Assembly (NCBI GenBank): GCA_024234365.1
Contig: JACKOK010000003.1
Coordinates: 124,001 to 188,000, forward strand
From: Pseudomonadales bacterium
GTDB lineage: Bacteria; Pseudomonadota; Gammaproteobacteria; Pseudomonadales; Pseudohongiellaceae
DNA: 64,000 nt
Reading direction: 5' to 3'
The stretch's first letter is position 1; each line of letters opens with the position of its first letter. Of this stretch, positions 49,681 through 58,546 are shown in pieces. The notes beneath the pieces were generated by a model, which worked only from the letters and a program-made list of their open reading frames with translations, was not told where the DNA came from and did no database searches. The position numbers were made by a program, and so were the translations under genes.

Positions 49681-51690
49681 ATGGAGACAGGCAGAAAGAT
49701 ACGCTGGGTTCTGGTGTTACTGGCAGCACTCCCGGGCCTGGTCGGCACGGTTCAGGCCGAACAGGCTCCCCTGGTTCAGGAAGCGGTACTGGTGGAGGTG
49801 ATCCCCAATCCGGCACAGCCGGTGCTGCGGGCGAGCTACCAGAGCGGTGGCGGCTGGGCGGTCACCAGCAAAACCTATATCGATGCCGCCATCATGGTCT
49901 TCGACTTCGGGGATAAAAAGAGTGTCAGCCGTGCAACGCTCAGCCTTCCGCTTGAGGCCCTGTACCCACGGGGCGGCAAGGCAGGCCTGCAACTCTACAG
50001 TTTTGCGGATGATGGCAACATAGACCTGTTCGACTACACGGCCGGTGCCAGCCTGCCGATTGCCGAGTTCGATGCCATGCAGCTCTCGGGAGGCAATGCA
50101 GCGGCCACCCTTGCTGTGGATGTGACCGGTGCGGTCAATGCCATTCTCCCCAACAGCCGTTTTGTCGGCCTGCGGGTGCGCAGTTCGGCCATCGCAGAAG
50201 AGGTGGCGGAGGGTGTTCCTGCCTGGACTGGGGTCAAGTTCCGCTCCTCGTATACCCTCGATTACTCGGTGGGGACGGCGCCCACACAGCCGGTGGACCG
50301 GGCGCGTTTTGATGGCAGTACCCTGTCCGTTCCCGGCCTCAGCGCCCCTGGGGTGGGAACCTATAACGTAGGGCTTTCTCTGGCAGACCCGAATACCATG
50401 GCATTCGAGCTCAGCACGGCAACGGATATCAGTGCGCCTGGCAGCATCAGCGGCGTGGGGCGTAGCGGCCTGCAATTGCTGGACTGTTCTGCCTTCACGG
50501 CGCCGCCGGGCTCGCAGACACTGGCACCGGGCAAACCGTCCTATAACAGTGGCAGCGGAATTCTCGATATTCCTGCCGTTCTGTATGCCGGCAAGGAATA
50601 CCATTTGCAGCTGCAGACGCTCGCGGGCAGCAATCCCATGCGTTTCAGTCTGCTCAGTGCGGAAGAAGCGCAGGCGGGCGGTGGTGTCAGCAGCATCGAA
50701 CAATTCGGTGGCAGCCTGGTCACGCAGCCAACGCAGGATTTTGTTCCCCTGTGCCACGGTTGGGTGCTGATCGGGGATACGCAGAACAACCGCCTGGTGG
50801 AGCGCAATGTCATCACGGGTGAAACCGGGGCCGTGTATCCATTCAATACCATTCCCGATCAGATGGAACTGGACGCCGGTACAGGGACGGTATACCTGAG
50901 TACCCATCCGGAATCCCAGCGTATGTACCAGCTCGATCTTGGTAGCGGCGCGTTTAGCTATCATCGTCTCACCGAGGGCGGGCGCAGTTTTATTCCGCGT
51001 GATTTTGCGATGGGAGAAAATGGCAATGTCTTTACGCTGCTGTTTGACCCCCTGCACGCACAGGAGGAAAACGGCCCGGCAGAGGAAGGGCTGTGGATGG
51101 GGATTTTCAACCGCAATGGCGACCCTACCGTGGCTGCCATTGCCTTGCAGAGCCCGGTGCGTATCGAGTACGACCGGGTCAAAAAGCATGTGTTCCTGAC
51201 CACCGAATCCAATCTGGTGACTTTCGATTTCAACCCCGTCAGCCAGACGATTACCTTTGTGCCGGGAACGGATATTCCCGTGGGTGCCGGTTGTACCGAT
51301 TTCAGTATTTCACCCGATGGTGCCCGGCTGGCTTATTCCTGCCCGCAGGGCAATGAGATGCAGCCGCATACCAGCATCGCGGACATGAACCCGCGGGATT
51401 ATTACAATACGGACGGCGAATGGTTTCTGGAAGGGGCGCCGGTCAGTGCGGTGTTTGACCCGTCAGGAAATTTGTTGATTGCTAGCGATGGTGCAAAACT
51501 GTATTTCTTCGACGTGAAAACCCATCGCCTGCATGACAGCTATCCTTTGGGCCTGGCCAGCGGGGAGAAGGTGAAAAAGATCCGGCTGTCACGCGATGGA
51601 AAACTGGTGATGATTCTGCTGGAGTCCGGAATCAATGACGACAGTGGCAAAATCTACTGGTTACCACTGCCGAATTACTCGCCGCTGTAG
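49681..51690 (+). CDS. Secreted multi-domain protein of unknown function (DNRLRE-like domain plus beta-propeller)
   Basis: 669 residues; I do not recognise a named family for the whole protein. A Sec signal peptide ends near residue 26 (GTVQA). Residues ~35-205 look like a beta-sandwich of the DNRLRE/CBM96 kind (IMVFDFGDKKSVSRATLSL, SRFVGLRVRSSA). Two similar ~40-residue modules follow at ~213-252 and ~293-335 (each with an LxxP..L...Y.V.L pattern, for example RFDGSTLSVPGLSAPG). From ~350 to the end are beta-propeller-like repeats (GWVLIGDTQNNRLVERNV, DFSISPDGARLAYSCPQG, SAVFDPSGNLLIASDGAKLY). It is probably periplasmic or extracellular and may bind polysaccharide or protein. It stands alone between the Nudix gene and yacG and has its own predicted promoter. 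Confidence 0.85.
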   Translation: METGRKIRWVLVLLAALPGLVGTVQAEQAPLVQEAVLVEVIPNPAQPVLRASYQSGGGWAVTSKTYIDAAIMVFDFGDKKSVSRATLSLPLEALYPRGGKAGLQLYSFADDGNIDLFDYTAGASLPIAEFDAMQLSGGNAAATLAVDVTGAVNAILPNSRFVGLRVRSSAIAEEVAEGVPAWTGVKFRSSYTLDYSVGTAPTQPVDRARFDGSTLSVPGLSAPGVGTYNVGLSLADPNTMAFELSTATDISAPGSISGVGRSGLQLLDCSAFTAPPGSQTLAPGKPSYNSGSGILDIPAVLYAGKEYHLQLQTLAGSNPMRFSLLSAEEAQAGGGVSSIEQFGGSLVTQPTQDFVPLCHGWVLIGDTQNNRLVERNVITGETGAVYPFNTIPDQMELDAGTGTVYLSTHPESQRMYQLDLGSGAFSYHRLTEGGRSFIPRDFAMGENGNVFTLLFDPLHAQEENGPAEEGLWMGIFNRNGDPTVAAIALQSPVRIEYDRVKKHVFLTTESNLVTFDFNPVSQTITFVPGTDIPVGAGCTDFSISPDGARLAYSCPQGNEMQPHTSIADMNPRDYYNTDGEWFLEGAPVSAVFDPSGNLLIASDGAKLYFFDVKTHRLHDSYPLGLASGEKVKKIRLSRDGKLVMILLESGINDDSGKIYWLPLPNYSPL

Positions 51691-51700
51691 TGGCAGCGGC
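51681..51700. terminator. Hairpin overlapping the stop of the secreted-protein gene, between convergent genes
   Basis: GCCGCTG (51681-51687), loop TAGTGG containing the TAG stop, CAGCGGC (51694-51700): seven perfect G/C-rich pairs. An A-run follows at 51706-51711. It lies between the convergent stops and could act as a shared terminator, though no strong T-tract is present. Confidence 0.4.
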
Positions 51701-51702
51701 GC

Positions 51703-51900
51703 TCAGAAAAAATCGTCCTGCCCCTCGTCGTCCTGTGGAGCGACCGGTTCACCTGCGATGACGTGGCGTTCACTGGCCCAGTCGCCGAAGTCAATCGTTT
51801 TGCACCGCTGTGAGCAGAACGGACGATAGGGGCTGTCTTCCGACCAGATAACGATTTCATTGCAGTTCGGGCAATTGACCTTCAGTACACGCTTGTTCAT
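51703..51900 (-). CDS. yacG: DNA gyrase inhibitor / zinc-finger protein YacG
   Basis: 65 residues from the ATG ending at 51900. Four zinc-binding cysteines are visible in CPNCNEIVIW and FCSQRCKTIDFGDW (CxxC...CxxxC pattern). E. coli YacG binds the GyrB C-terminal domain and inhibits gyrase. The acidic tail ends in DDFF. It overlaps the coaE stop by four bases (ATGA) and is the last gene of pilB-pilC-pilD-coaE-yacG. Confidence 0.95.
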   Translation of the reverse strand: MNKRVLKVNCPNCNEIVIWSEDSPYRPFCSQRCKTIDFGDWASERHVIAGEPVAPQDDEGQDDFF

Positions 51901-52547
51901 GGTTTGTCCTGTTCTTCTGATAGTTGCTGGCATTGCGCTGCCTGTTGCAGGAAATCCTGGTGCAGGGCGCTGATCCTGTCGCTCAACTCGTCCAGGCTGC
52001 CTTCATTCAATACAATGTGATCGGCGTGACGCTGACGCTTTTCACGGGGCCATTGCGTTGCCATGATGGCCTCCACCTCACTGGCTGTCACCGAGTCTCG
52101 CTGACGGGTGCGGGCAATCTGCACGTTTTCGCTGACATCGATCAGCAACACCGCATCCACCAGGACATTCTGCCCCGTTTCCAGCAGCAGAGGGGAGGAG
52201 AGAATACAGTAAGCAGATTGGCAATGGCGCAACTGCCGCTCGATCTCCTCTCGGATCAGGGGGTGCAGCAGGGCTTCCAGCCATTGGCGCTCATCGCTGT
52301 TGCCAAACACGATACTGCGCAGTGCCGCGCGATTGAGTGAGCCATCCGCCTGCAGAATCTGCCCGCCAAAGTGTTCAGCGATGCGCTCCAGTGCCGTGCT
52401 GCCTGGGGTCACTACCTGGCGGGAGACCAGATCGGCATCCACAACCTCGACGCCGAGTGCGGAAAACAGGGCGGTGGCCGCGCTTTTGCCGCTGCCGATG
52501 CCACCGGTAAGCCCTAGTACAAAGGGCTTTTTCCTCACGGAATCCAC
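51897..52547 (-). CDS. coaE: Dephospho-CoA kinase CoaE
   Basis: 216 residues with a GTG start; a GTG three codons later is an alternative. The P-loop LGLTGGIGSGKSAATALF and the acceptor region VEVVDADLVSRQVV identify the last enzyme of coenzyme A synthesis, which phosphorylates the 3'-OH of dephospho-CoA. Further blocks: LHPLIREEIERQL and ARTRQRDSVTASEVEAIMATQ. The start lies one base after the pilD stop, so translation is likely coupled. Confidence 0.97.
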   Translation of the reverse strand: MDSVRKKPFVLGLTGGIGSGKSAATALFSALGVEVVDADLVSRQVVTPGSTALERIAEHFGGQILQADGSLNRAALRSIVFGNSDERQWLEALLHPLIREEIERQLRHCQSAYCILSSPLLLETGQNVLVDAVLLIDVSENVQIARTRQRDSVTASEVEAIMATQWPREKRQRHADHIVLNEGSLDELSDRISALHQDFLQQAAQCQQLSEEQDKP

Positions 52548-52548
52548 G

Positions 52549-53448
52549 CTAGCCCACCAGACGACTGAGGTAGAGGGACATGAGCGTGTCTCCCCAGATC
52601 AGGGTGATAAAACCGGCACCGGCAAGATAGGGGCCAAAGGGGATGGGAATATTGCGATCCCGGCCCAGAAACAGCAGCATGATGATGCCCACGATTGCGC
52701 CGACCAGGCTGGACAGAATGACGATCAGCAGCAGCACCTTCCAGCCCATCCAGGCGCCAAGTGCTGCCAGCAGTTTGAAGTCGCCGTAACCCATGCCTTC
52801 CTTTCCGGTCAGTAATTTGAATGCCCAGTACACAGACCACAATGCCAGGTAACCAATGATTGCGCCCAACACGGCATTGGCAGGCCCCACTCCGGCGTCC
52901 GGGAGCAGGGTGTTGACCAGCAGGCCCAGCCACAGCAGGGGCAGGGTGATGTTGTCGGGCAGCAGCTGGTGATCGACATCGATCATGGTGAGAGCGATCA
53001 GGCTCCAGGTCAGTACCAGCATGGCCAGGCACAGCCAGCTGGCACCGAAATGGCTGGCGACCAGGCCGGAGAGCAGGGCGCTGACGAGCTCGATGATGGG
53101 GTAGCGCGGGGAGATTGGCGTTTTGCAGTTTGCACAGCGCCCGCGCAATAGCACATAGCTGAGTACGGGAATGTTCTGCCAGACACGCACGGGGGCATTG
53201 CAATGGGGGCAATGGGAATCCGGCTTCACCAGATTGAACACCTTGTGTTGTGGCGCTGCCCCGCTGTCCTTGAGCGCTTTTTCATCGAGCTCCAGGAATT
53301 CGCAGCACTGCTGCCGCCACTCGCGTTGCAGCATGAGCGGAACGCGATAGATCACCACGTTGAGAAAACTGCCTACCATCAGGCCGAGCGCCATGGCCAG
53401 TACCACGAGCACGGTCGTGTTGTATTGCATCAGGTCTATCAGAGCCAT
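52549..53448 (-). CDS. pilD: Type IV prepilin leader peptidase/N-methyltransferase PilD
   Basis: 299 residues from the ATG ending at 53448, preceded by AGGA and seven bases after the pilC stop. It cuts the leader from prepilins and methylates the new Phe1. The zinc-binding domain has CPHCNAPV and CANCKTPI. The catalytic aspartates lie in TMIDVDHQLLPD and GMGYGDFKLLAA. About eight membrane helices. Substrates include the two pilins encoded nearby at 56813-57716. Confidence 0.97.
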   Translation of the reverse strand: MALIDLMQYNTTVLVVLAMALGLMVGSFLNVVIYRVPLMLQREWRQQCCEFLELDEKALKDSGAAPQHKVFNLVKPDSHCPHCNAPVRVWQNIPVLSYVLLRGRCANCKTPISPRYPIIELVSALLSGLVASHFGASWLCLAMLVLTWSLIALTMIDVDHQLLPDNITLPLLWLGLLVNTLLPDAGVGPANAVLGAIIGYLALWSVYWAFKLLTGKEGMGYGDFKLLAALGAWMGWKVLLLIVILSSLVGAIVGIIMLLFLGRDRNIPIPFGPYLAGAGFITLIWGDTLMSLYLSRLVG

Positions 53449-53455
53449 GGGAATC

Positions 53456-54679
53456 CTATACGACTTGTCCAAGCTGGAAGATGGGCAGGTACATGGCGAT
53501 CATCAGGCCGCCAATCAGTGTGCCCAGAACCGACATGATCAGGGGTTCCATCAACGCCGTCAGACCGTCAACCGCGTTATCGACCTCCGATTCATAGTAG
53601 GTGGCGCATTTGTCGAGCATGGAGTCCAGTGCGCCGGATTCCTCGCCGATGCCGACCATCTGCACAATCATGACCGGGAACAGATTGGTGGTGCGAATGG
53701 CGAAATTCAGTTGTTGGCCGGCACTGACATCGTCCTTGATCCTGCGGGTTGCGCTGGAATAGACGATGTTGCCGGTGGCCCCTGCCACAGAGTCGAGTGC
53801 GTCCACCAGGGGCACCCCGGCGGCGAAGGTCGTGGACAGGGTGCGTGTGAAACGGGCGTAACAGGATTTCTCGATGATGGGGCCAATGATGGGCAGTCTC
53901 AGTGAAATCCGGTCAACGGCATCCGCAAACGCTTTCGAGCGCAGCCGGGCTTCCTTGAAGGCAAAACCTGCCGCGACAAGAACAATGACCACCTTCCACC
54001 AGTGCGCAATGGCGATGTCCGACAAGCCCAGTACAAACAGGGTGAAGGCAGGAAGATCGGCACCGAAGCTGGAGAAGGTTTCCGCAAATTGTGGTACCAC
54101 CTTCACCAGCAGAATGCCGGTGACAATGATGGCGACCACCACCACGGCTATGGGGTAGTTCATGGCCTTCTTGATCTTGGCCTTCAGGGCCTCGGTTTTT
54201 TCCTTGTAGGTTGCCACGCGGTCGAGCATGGTTTCCAGGGCACCTGATTGTTCACCGGATTCCACCAGGTTACAGAACAGTTCGTCAAAATAACGCGGGT
54301 GTTTGCGAATGGAGTCGGCGAAATTATTGCCCGCCGCCACATCGTCACGCACCGAGCGCACCAGCTCCGCCATGGAGGCGTTTTCCAGGCTGTCGCCCAC
54401 GATCTCGAAGGACTGCACCAGCGGAATACCGGCCTTCATCATGGTGGCCAGCTGACGACTGAAAATGGCGATATCCCCTGGGGTGATTTTCTGTTTTCTC
54501 GGCCCGAACAGATCCTTGGGCTTGCGCTTGACCTTGGTGGCGATAACGCCCTGCTTGCGCAACTGGGCCTTGACCAGGGCCTGGCTGGCACCCGGCATTT
54601 CGCCCTTGGTCTTCTTGCCGTTCTTGTCGGTGCCCTGCCAGAGATAGATGCTCTGGTTGGCCGTCGGTTGCGTTGCCAT
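53456..54679 (-). CDS. pilC: Type IV pilus inner-membrane platform protein PilC
   Basis: 407 residues of the GspF/PilC family: two copies of the T2SSF domain. N-terminal WQGTDKNGKKTKGEMPG, then QLATMMKAGIPLVQSFEIVG, LVESGEQSGALETMLDRVA, and in the second half ARFTRTLSTTFAAGVPLVDAL and MVGIGEESGALDSMLDKCA. Membrane helices lie at ~170-195, ~215-240 and the C terminus. PilC couples the ATPases PilB and PilT to pilus growth and retraction. It lies between pilB and pilD. Confidence 0.97.
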   Translation of the reverse strand: MATQPTANQSIYLWQGTDKNGKKTKGEMPGASQALVKAQLRKQGVIATKVKRKPKDLFGPRKQKITPGDIAIFSRQLATMMKAGIPLVQSFEIVGDSLENASMAELVRSVRDDVAAGNNFADSIRKHPRYFDELFCNLVESGEQSGALETMLDRVATYKEKTEALKAKIKKAMNYPIAVVVVAIIVTGILLVKVVPQFAETFSSFGADLPAFTLFVLGLSDIAIAHWWKVVIVLVAAGFAFKEARLRSKAFADAVDRISLRLPIIGPIIEKSCYARFTRTLSTTFAAGVPLVDALDSVAGATGNIVYSSATRRIKDDVSAGQQLNFAIRTTNLFPVMIVQMVGIGEESGALDSMLDKCATYYESEVDNAVDGLTALMEPLIMSVLGTLIGGLMIAMYLPIFQLGQVV

Positions 54680-54722
54680 ATGGCGCCTCGTGAAAGATGA
54701 AGTCCCGTGGTGTTGCCAATAA

Positions 54723-56480
54723 TCAGATGACGCGGTTGATCTCTTCCAGGCTGGTCAGGCCGCTGGCGACTTTTTTCAGCGCGGACTGACGCAGCGAGTT
54801 GAAGCCCTCCTTACGGGCCTCGTCGGCAATCTCAATGGAATTGCCGTCCTGCATGATAATACGGGCGATGTTGTCGGTAACAGGAACCACTTCATAGATT
54901 CCGACACGGCCCTTGTAGCCCTCGGTGCAGGCCTGGCAGCCCACCGGGCTGAACAGGTTCAGGTGCGCAATCTCCTCCTTGTTGAAACCGGCCTCCAGCA
55001 GCACATGCTCCGGCAGGGTGACCGGTTTGCGGCAATGGGTGCACAGGCGACGGCACAGGCGCTGGGCAATGATGAGGCTGACCGAGGTAGCCAGATTGTA
55101 GGACGGCACGCCCATATTACGCAGGCGGGTGAGTGTTTCCGCCGCGCTGTTGGTGTGCAGGGTGGACAGCACGAGGTGCCCCGTCTGGGCGGCCTTGATG
55201 GCAATTTCCGCTGTTTCCAGGTCGCGGATTTCACCGACCATGATGACGTCCGGATCCTGGCGCAGAAACGCGCGCAGCGCATTGGCGAAACTCAGCCCCA
55301 CGCGGCTGTTTACGGCGACCTGGTTGATGCCTTCGAGGTTGATTTCCACCGGGTCTTCCGCCGTGGAGATATTGGTCTGTGGGGTGTTGAGAATGTTCAG
55401 CCCCGTGTACAGGGAGACGGTCTTGCCGCTGCCTGTCGGCCCCGTGACGAGAATCATGCCCTGGCTCTTGTTGAGGTTCTCCAGGAACAAAGCCTTCTGC
55501 TCCGCTTCATAGCCGAGGGCATCGATGCCCATTTTGGCACTGCTTGGATCCAGAATCCGCAACACGACTTTTTCTCCCCAGAGGGTAGGGAGTGTGTTGG
55601 CCCGGAAATCGATGGCGCGGGTGCGCGACAGCTTCATTTTGATACGGCCGTCCTGCGGTACACGGCGTTCCGAGATGTCCATCTGTGACATGATCTTCAG
55701 GCGTGAGGCGATGCGTGCCCCGATGTTCACGGGGGGGCGGGCCACTTCGCGCAGGATGCCATCGCCGCGTACGCGGATGCGATAGATTTTCTCATAGGGT
55801 TCGAAGTGGATATCGGATGCGCCCATGCGGATGGCGTCGAGAAGGATCTTATTGACGAAACGCACAATGGGCGTTTCGTCCACGGCATCAATGCCGGTGT
55901 CACCCTCCTCGGGTTCACTCATATCCACATTCAGATTTTCGAGTTCCGCCTCATCCAGCGCACCCAGCAACGCGTTTCCACCCTCCATCTGTTCGATGAA
56001 CTGGTCCACGGCGGGAGAGAGTTTGGTTTCGTCAACGATCACCACATCGGTGGACAGGCCGGTGTGGAACTTCACCTCGTCGATGGCGGTGATATTGGTG
56101 GGGTCGGAGACGGCCAGGTGCAGGCGATGGCCGCGTTTGAACAGGGGCAGGACACGGTGCTTGCGCAGCAGTTTGGGGTCTATCAGCTCCTTCGGACACA
56201 GGGACAGATCAAAGGCTTCCAGATCCATCAAAGGTGCCCCGAATTCGGCAGAGGCTGCCAGGGCAATGCGGTGGCCTTCGGCAATGCGGTTTTTCACCAG
56301 GTGGGTGACAAAGGGAATCTGGTCCCGCCTTGCCAGGCGCAGGGACTCCTCCGCCTGGGTCTGCGACAGGATGCCGGCCGACACCAGACGTTTGGCGAGG
56401 CCTGTGATGTTCTTCTGCATGGATAGTGGTGCTCGCTGCCCCGGGGGCCGCTGTTCATTCATGTCGCGAGTATAGAACAT
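54723..56480 (-). CDS. pilB: Type IV pilus assembly ATPase PilB
   Basis: 585 residues using the ATG ending at 56480, which has AAGG eight bases upstream; ATGs ending at 56462 and 56420 are alternatives, the last giving MQKNITGLAKRL, closer to other PilB starts. Domains: N-terminal MshEN-type region (~40-180), then the ATPase with GPTGSGKTVSLYTGL (Walker A), DPVEINLEGINQV, and MVGEIRDLETAEIAIKAAQTG. A zinc motif CxxC...CxxC is present (CTHCRKP, CQACTEG). PilB powers pilus extension. The gene diverges from pilA with 332 bases between starts. Confidence 0.96.
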   Translation of the reverse strand: MFYTRDMNEQRPPGQRAPLSMQKNITGLAKRLVSAGILSQTQAEESLRLARRDQIPFVTHLVKNRIAEGHRIALAASAEFGAPLMDLEAFDLSLCPKELIDPKLLRKHRVLPLFKRGHRLHLAVSDPTNITAIDEVKFHTGLSTDVVIVDETKLSPAVDQFIEQMEGGNALLGALDEAELENLNVDMSEPEEGDTGIDAVDETPIVRFVNKILLDAIRMGASDIHFEPYEKIYRIRVRGDGILREVARPPVNIGARIASRLKIMSQMDISERRVPQDGRIKMKLSRTRAIDFRANTLPTLWGEKVVLRILDPSSAKMGIDALGYEAEQKALFLENLNKSQGMILVTGPTGSGKTVSLYTGLNILNTPQTNISTAEDPVEINLEGINQVAVNSRVGLSFANALRAFLRQDPDVIMVGEIRDLETAEIAIKAAQTGHLVLSTLHTNSAAETLTRLRNMGVPSYNLATSVSLIIAQRLCRRLCTHCRKPVTLPEHVLLEAGFNKEEIAHLNLFSPVGCQACTEGYKGRVGIYEVVPVTDNIARIIMQDGNSIEIADEARKEGFNSLRQSALKKVASGLTSLEEINRVI

Positions 56481-56812
56481 CGTCGGTGCCTTCGACAGCC
56501 GCGATATCTCAGCGCTGCAGGGACAGAATTGGTGGTTGATGGCCACTATGCGACCAAAACTGACAAAAATTGTCAGTCTGGGTGGCGGGTGTTTTGTGAG
56601 CGGCTTAACAGTTCAAAACTGTCATATTTCGGCTGTATTTTAATAATGTTTAAATTCAATGGCTTATTTTGGCGGGCTGGGATGCCGGAAATTTCTGGCA
56701 TGGCATATGTAGGATAGGGGGCAACCGTTTCATTCAAGGCGGCTAATAATAAAGCACGAACCCGACTTCTGAGCTTAATAATCACATCCTAGAAACAAAC
56801 AGGAGATAGCAA
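56481..56812 (+). promoter_or_regulatory. pilB-pilA divergent regulatory region
   Basis: 332 bases without a gene. Two inverted repeats: CTGACA-AAAAT-TGTCAG (56560-56576) and ACAGTT-CAA-AACTGT (56608-56622), the second containing CTGTC as in proposed PilR sites. Further down, TGGCATGGCATATGT (56696-56710) partly fits a sigma-54 -24/-12 element (good -24, poor -12). An A/T-rich stretch lies at 56632-56670. A good Shine-Dalgarno AGGAGA (56801-56806) precedes pilA. The exact promoter is uncertain. Confidence 0.4.
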
Positions 56813-57223
56813 ATGATTCATTCCAAGGCACAAAAAGGTTTCACTCTGATCGAACTGATGATCGTCGTCGCCATCATCGGCATTCTGGCCGCTGTGGCAC
56901 TGCCTGCTTACCAGACCTATACCCAGCGTGCTGCGTTCTCTGAGGTGGTGCTGGCCACCACGCCGTACAAGAGCGCCTTCGAAGTGGCTGCACAGACGGG
57001 TCGCATCACTGCACTGGCGAATGCCGATGCCGGCTCCAACGGCATTCCTGCTGCGGCAGCTGCAAGCGGTGAAGTGGCCTCTGTGGGCGTTACCGATGGT
57101 GTGATCACGGCGACAGGCGCTGCGACAGTGGGCGGTTTCACCTATATCCTGACACCGAACGGCGTGACCGCGCCGATCCAGTGGACAACCACTGGCACCT
57201 GCCTGGCTGCCGGCGTGTGCTGA
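56813..57223 (+). CDS. pilA: Type IV major pilin PilA (first copy)
   Basis: 136 residues. Leader MIHSKAQKG is cut by PilD before Phe (FTLIELMIVVAIIGILAAVA), with the conserved Glu5 of the mature pilin. After the hydrophobic helix come low-complexity Ala/Gly/Thr-rich strands typical of a pilin head. The C-terminal cysteines enclose only five residues (CLAAGVC, Cys130-Cys136), a very short disulfide loop. A second pilin follows 85 bases later. Probably the main fibre subunit. Confidence 0.95.
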   Translation: MIHSKAQKGFTLIELMIVVAIIGILAAVALPAYQTYTQRAAFSEVVLATTPYKSAFEVAAQTGRITALANADAGSNGIPAAAAASGEVASVGVTDGVITATGAATVGGFTYILTPNGVTAPIQWTTTGTCLAAGVC

Positions 57224-57308
57224 TAGCCATGAGTTGTGGGGCCCCTCGGGGCCTCACGGCAACAAACCTGAGACAGAAGAAAGATATCTGATCAGTGGAG
57301 TGACGCGT

Positions 57309-57716
57309 ATGAACTCCAGACGGCCGGAAAACGGGTTTACCCTCATCGAGCTCATGATCGTGGTTGCCATCATCGGCATCCTTGCTGCCGTTGCACTGCC
57401 TGCCTACCAGACCTACACGGAACGCTCGCGCTTCAGCGAAGTGATTCTGGCCACCACTCCCTACAAGACAGCCCTGGGCATCGCGATTCAGAGCGGGCGG
57501 GTATCCGCACTTGCCGGTGTGAATGCGGGGACCAATGGCATTCCGCCCACGGCAGCGGCCTCTGGCTGGCTGGCATCGGCCACGGTGACGGATGGTGTCA
57601 TCATCGCCACCGGCACGGCGGATGTCAGCAACCACACCTATACCCTGACGCCCTCGCTCACATCGCCTGTTCAATGGACCGAAGGTGGAAGCTGCATCGG
57701 CGTAGGGCTGTGCTGA
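57309..57716 (+). CDS. Type IV pilin, second tandem copy
   Basis: 135 residues from the ATG at 57309. Leader MNSRRPENG, then the same FTLIELMIVVAIIGILAAVA segment. The rest is clearly related to the first copy (by eye about 60% identical) with changes concentrated in the head domain, and it also ends with a five-residue cysteine loop (CIGVGLC). It is probably an alternative major pilin or a minor subunit that arose by duplication. Good spacing within one operon; no separate promoter was seen. Confidence 0.93.
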   Translation: MNSRRPENGFTLIELMIVVAIIGILAAVALPAYQTYTERSRFSEVILATTPYKTALGIAIQSGRVSALAGVNAGTNGIPPTAAASGWLASATVTDGVIIATGTADVSNHTYTLTPSLTSPVQWTEGGSCIGVGLC

Positions 57717-57750
57717 TACAGATAAAACCTGTGAGCAGGTCGTTTCACCG

Positions 57751-58524
57751 ATGATTCCCTTACGCGCCATTCACTCTCGCTGGCATGCTGCGGCACTGCA
57801 TTTTCTCTGCAGTCTCTCGGTGTTCGCGCTGCTCCTGGGCGTCCTGTTGCTGGCCTGGTATCCCAGCGCGTATTTTTCCGCCTCCGGCGGTTGGCAGGGG
57901 CTGCGTCTGGTCGCTGCCGTGGATCTGGTACTTGGGCCGCTGGTCACGCTGATCATATTCAACCCGGCGAAATCCCGGCGTGAATTGACCTTGGATGTCG
58001 GTGTCGTGGTGCTGATCCAGCTGGCGGCGATGCTGTGGGGAGTCCGTGCCGTCTACGAGCAACGGCCGGTCGCCGTGGCTTTTCTCGACACCAGTTTCTA
58101 TACGGTGCCGGCAGTCTCTCTGACAGATCAGGGCGTCGATCTGCGCGAGCTGAATCGCTTTGGCACGTCCTTTCCGGTTTTTGTTTACGTCGAAAAACCG
58201 GTTGCGGGAGAGGCGCTGCAGGATTTTGCAAGGCGCCTGGAGCAGGAGCGTATTCCACCGCACGAACAAGCCGATCTGTATCGCCCGCTGGGTGAGCATT
58301 TGTCCGAGGTTTTCAGGTCTTCTCTGAGCCTTGAGCAGATCGGGCAGGTTGCCCCGGGCATGCGCTCTGAAATCGAGCATGTGCTCGCCGGGGTGAACGG
58401 TTCCGCTGAGGATTTTCGCTATCTCGCGCTGACGTCACGCTACCGCAATATCCTCCTGATCTTCGATCTTGACGGGGCTCTGATAGGGACTGTCAGTGCG
58501 CCTTACAAAACTGCAGAGGGATGA
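57751..58524 (+). CDS. TfpX/TfpZ-family type IV pilin accessory protein
   Basis: 257 residues. Several membrane helices in the first ~110 residues (FALLLGVLLLAWYPSAYF, LVAAVDLVLGPLVTLIIF, LDVGVVVLIQLAAMLWGVRAVY), then a periplasmic domain with QRPVAVAFLDTSFYTVP and DFRYLALTSRYRNILLIFD. This layout and the PLVTLIIF and SRYRN blocks match the pilin accessory proteins encoded next to certain pilA alleles in Pseudomonas aeruginosa (TfpX/Y/Z), which affect assembly of their cognate pilin. It follows the second pilin by 34 bases and is probably cotranscribed. Its target among the two pilins is unknown. Confidence 0.85.
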   Translation: MIPLRAIHSRWHAAALHFLCSLSVFALLLGVLLLAWYPSAYFSASGGWQGLRLVAAVDLVLGPLVTLIIFNPAKSRRELTLDVGVVVLIQLAAMLWGVRAVYEQRPVAVAFLDTSFYTVPAVSLTDQGVDLRELNRFGTSFPVFVYVEKPVAGEALQDFARRLEQERIPPHEQADLYRPLGEHLSEVFRSSLSLEQIGQVAPGMRSEIEHVLAGVNGSAEDFRYLALTSRYRNILLIFDLDGALIGTVSAPYKTAEG

Positions 58525-58546
58525 GCGTGGCCACTGCCCGGTCTGC

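Noticed and set aside
56662..56679. A second sigma-54 candidate (TTGGCGGGCTGGGATGCC region)
   Set aside because: Spacing between the GG and GC elements is 11 bases instead of 10.
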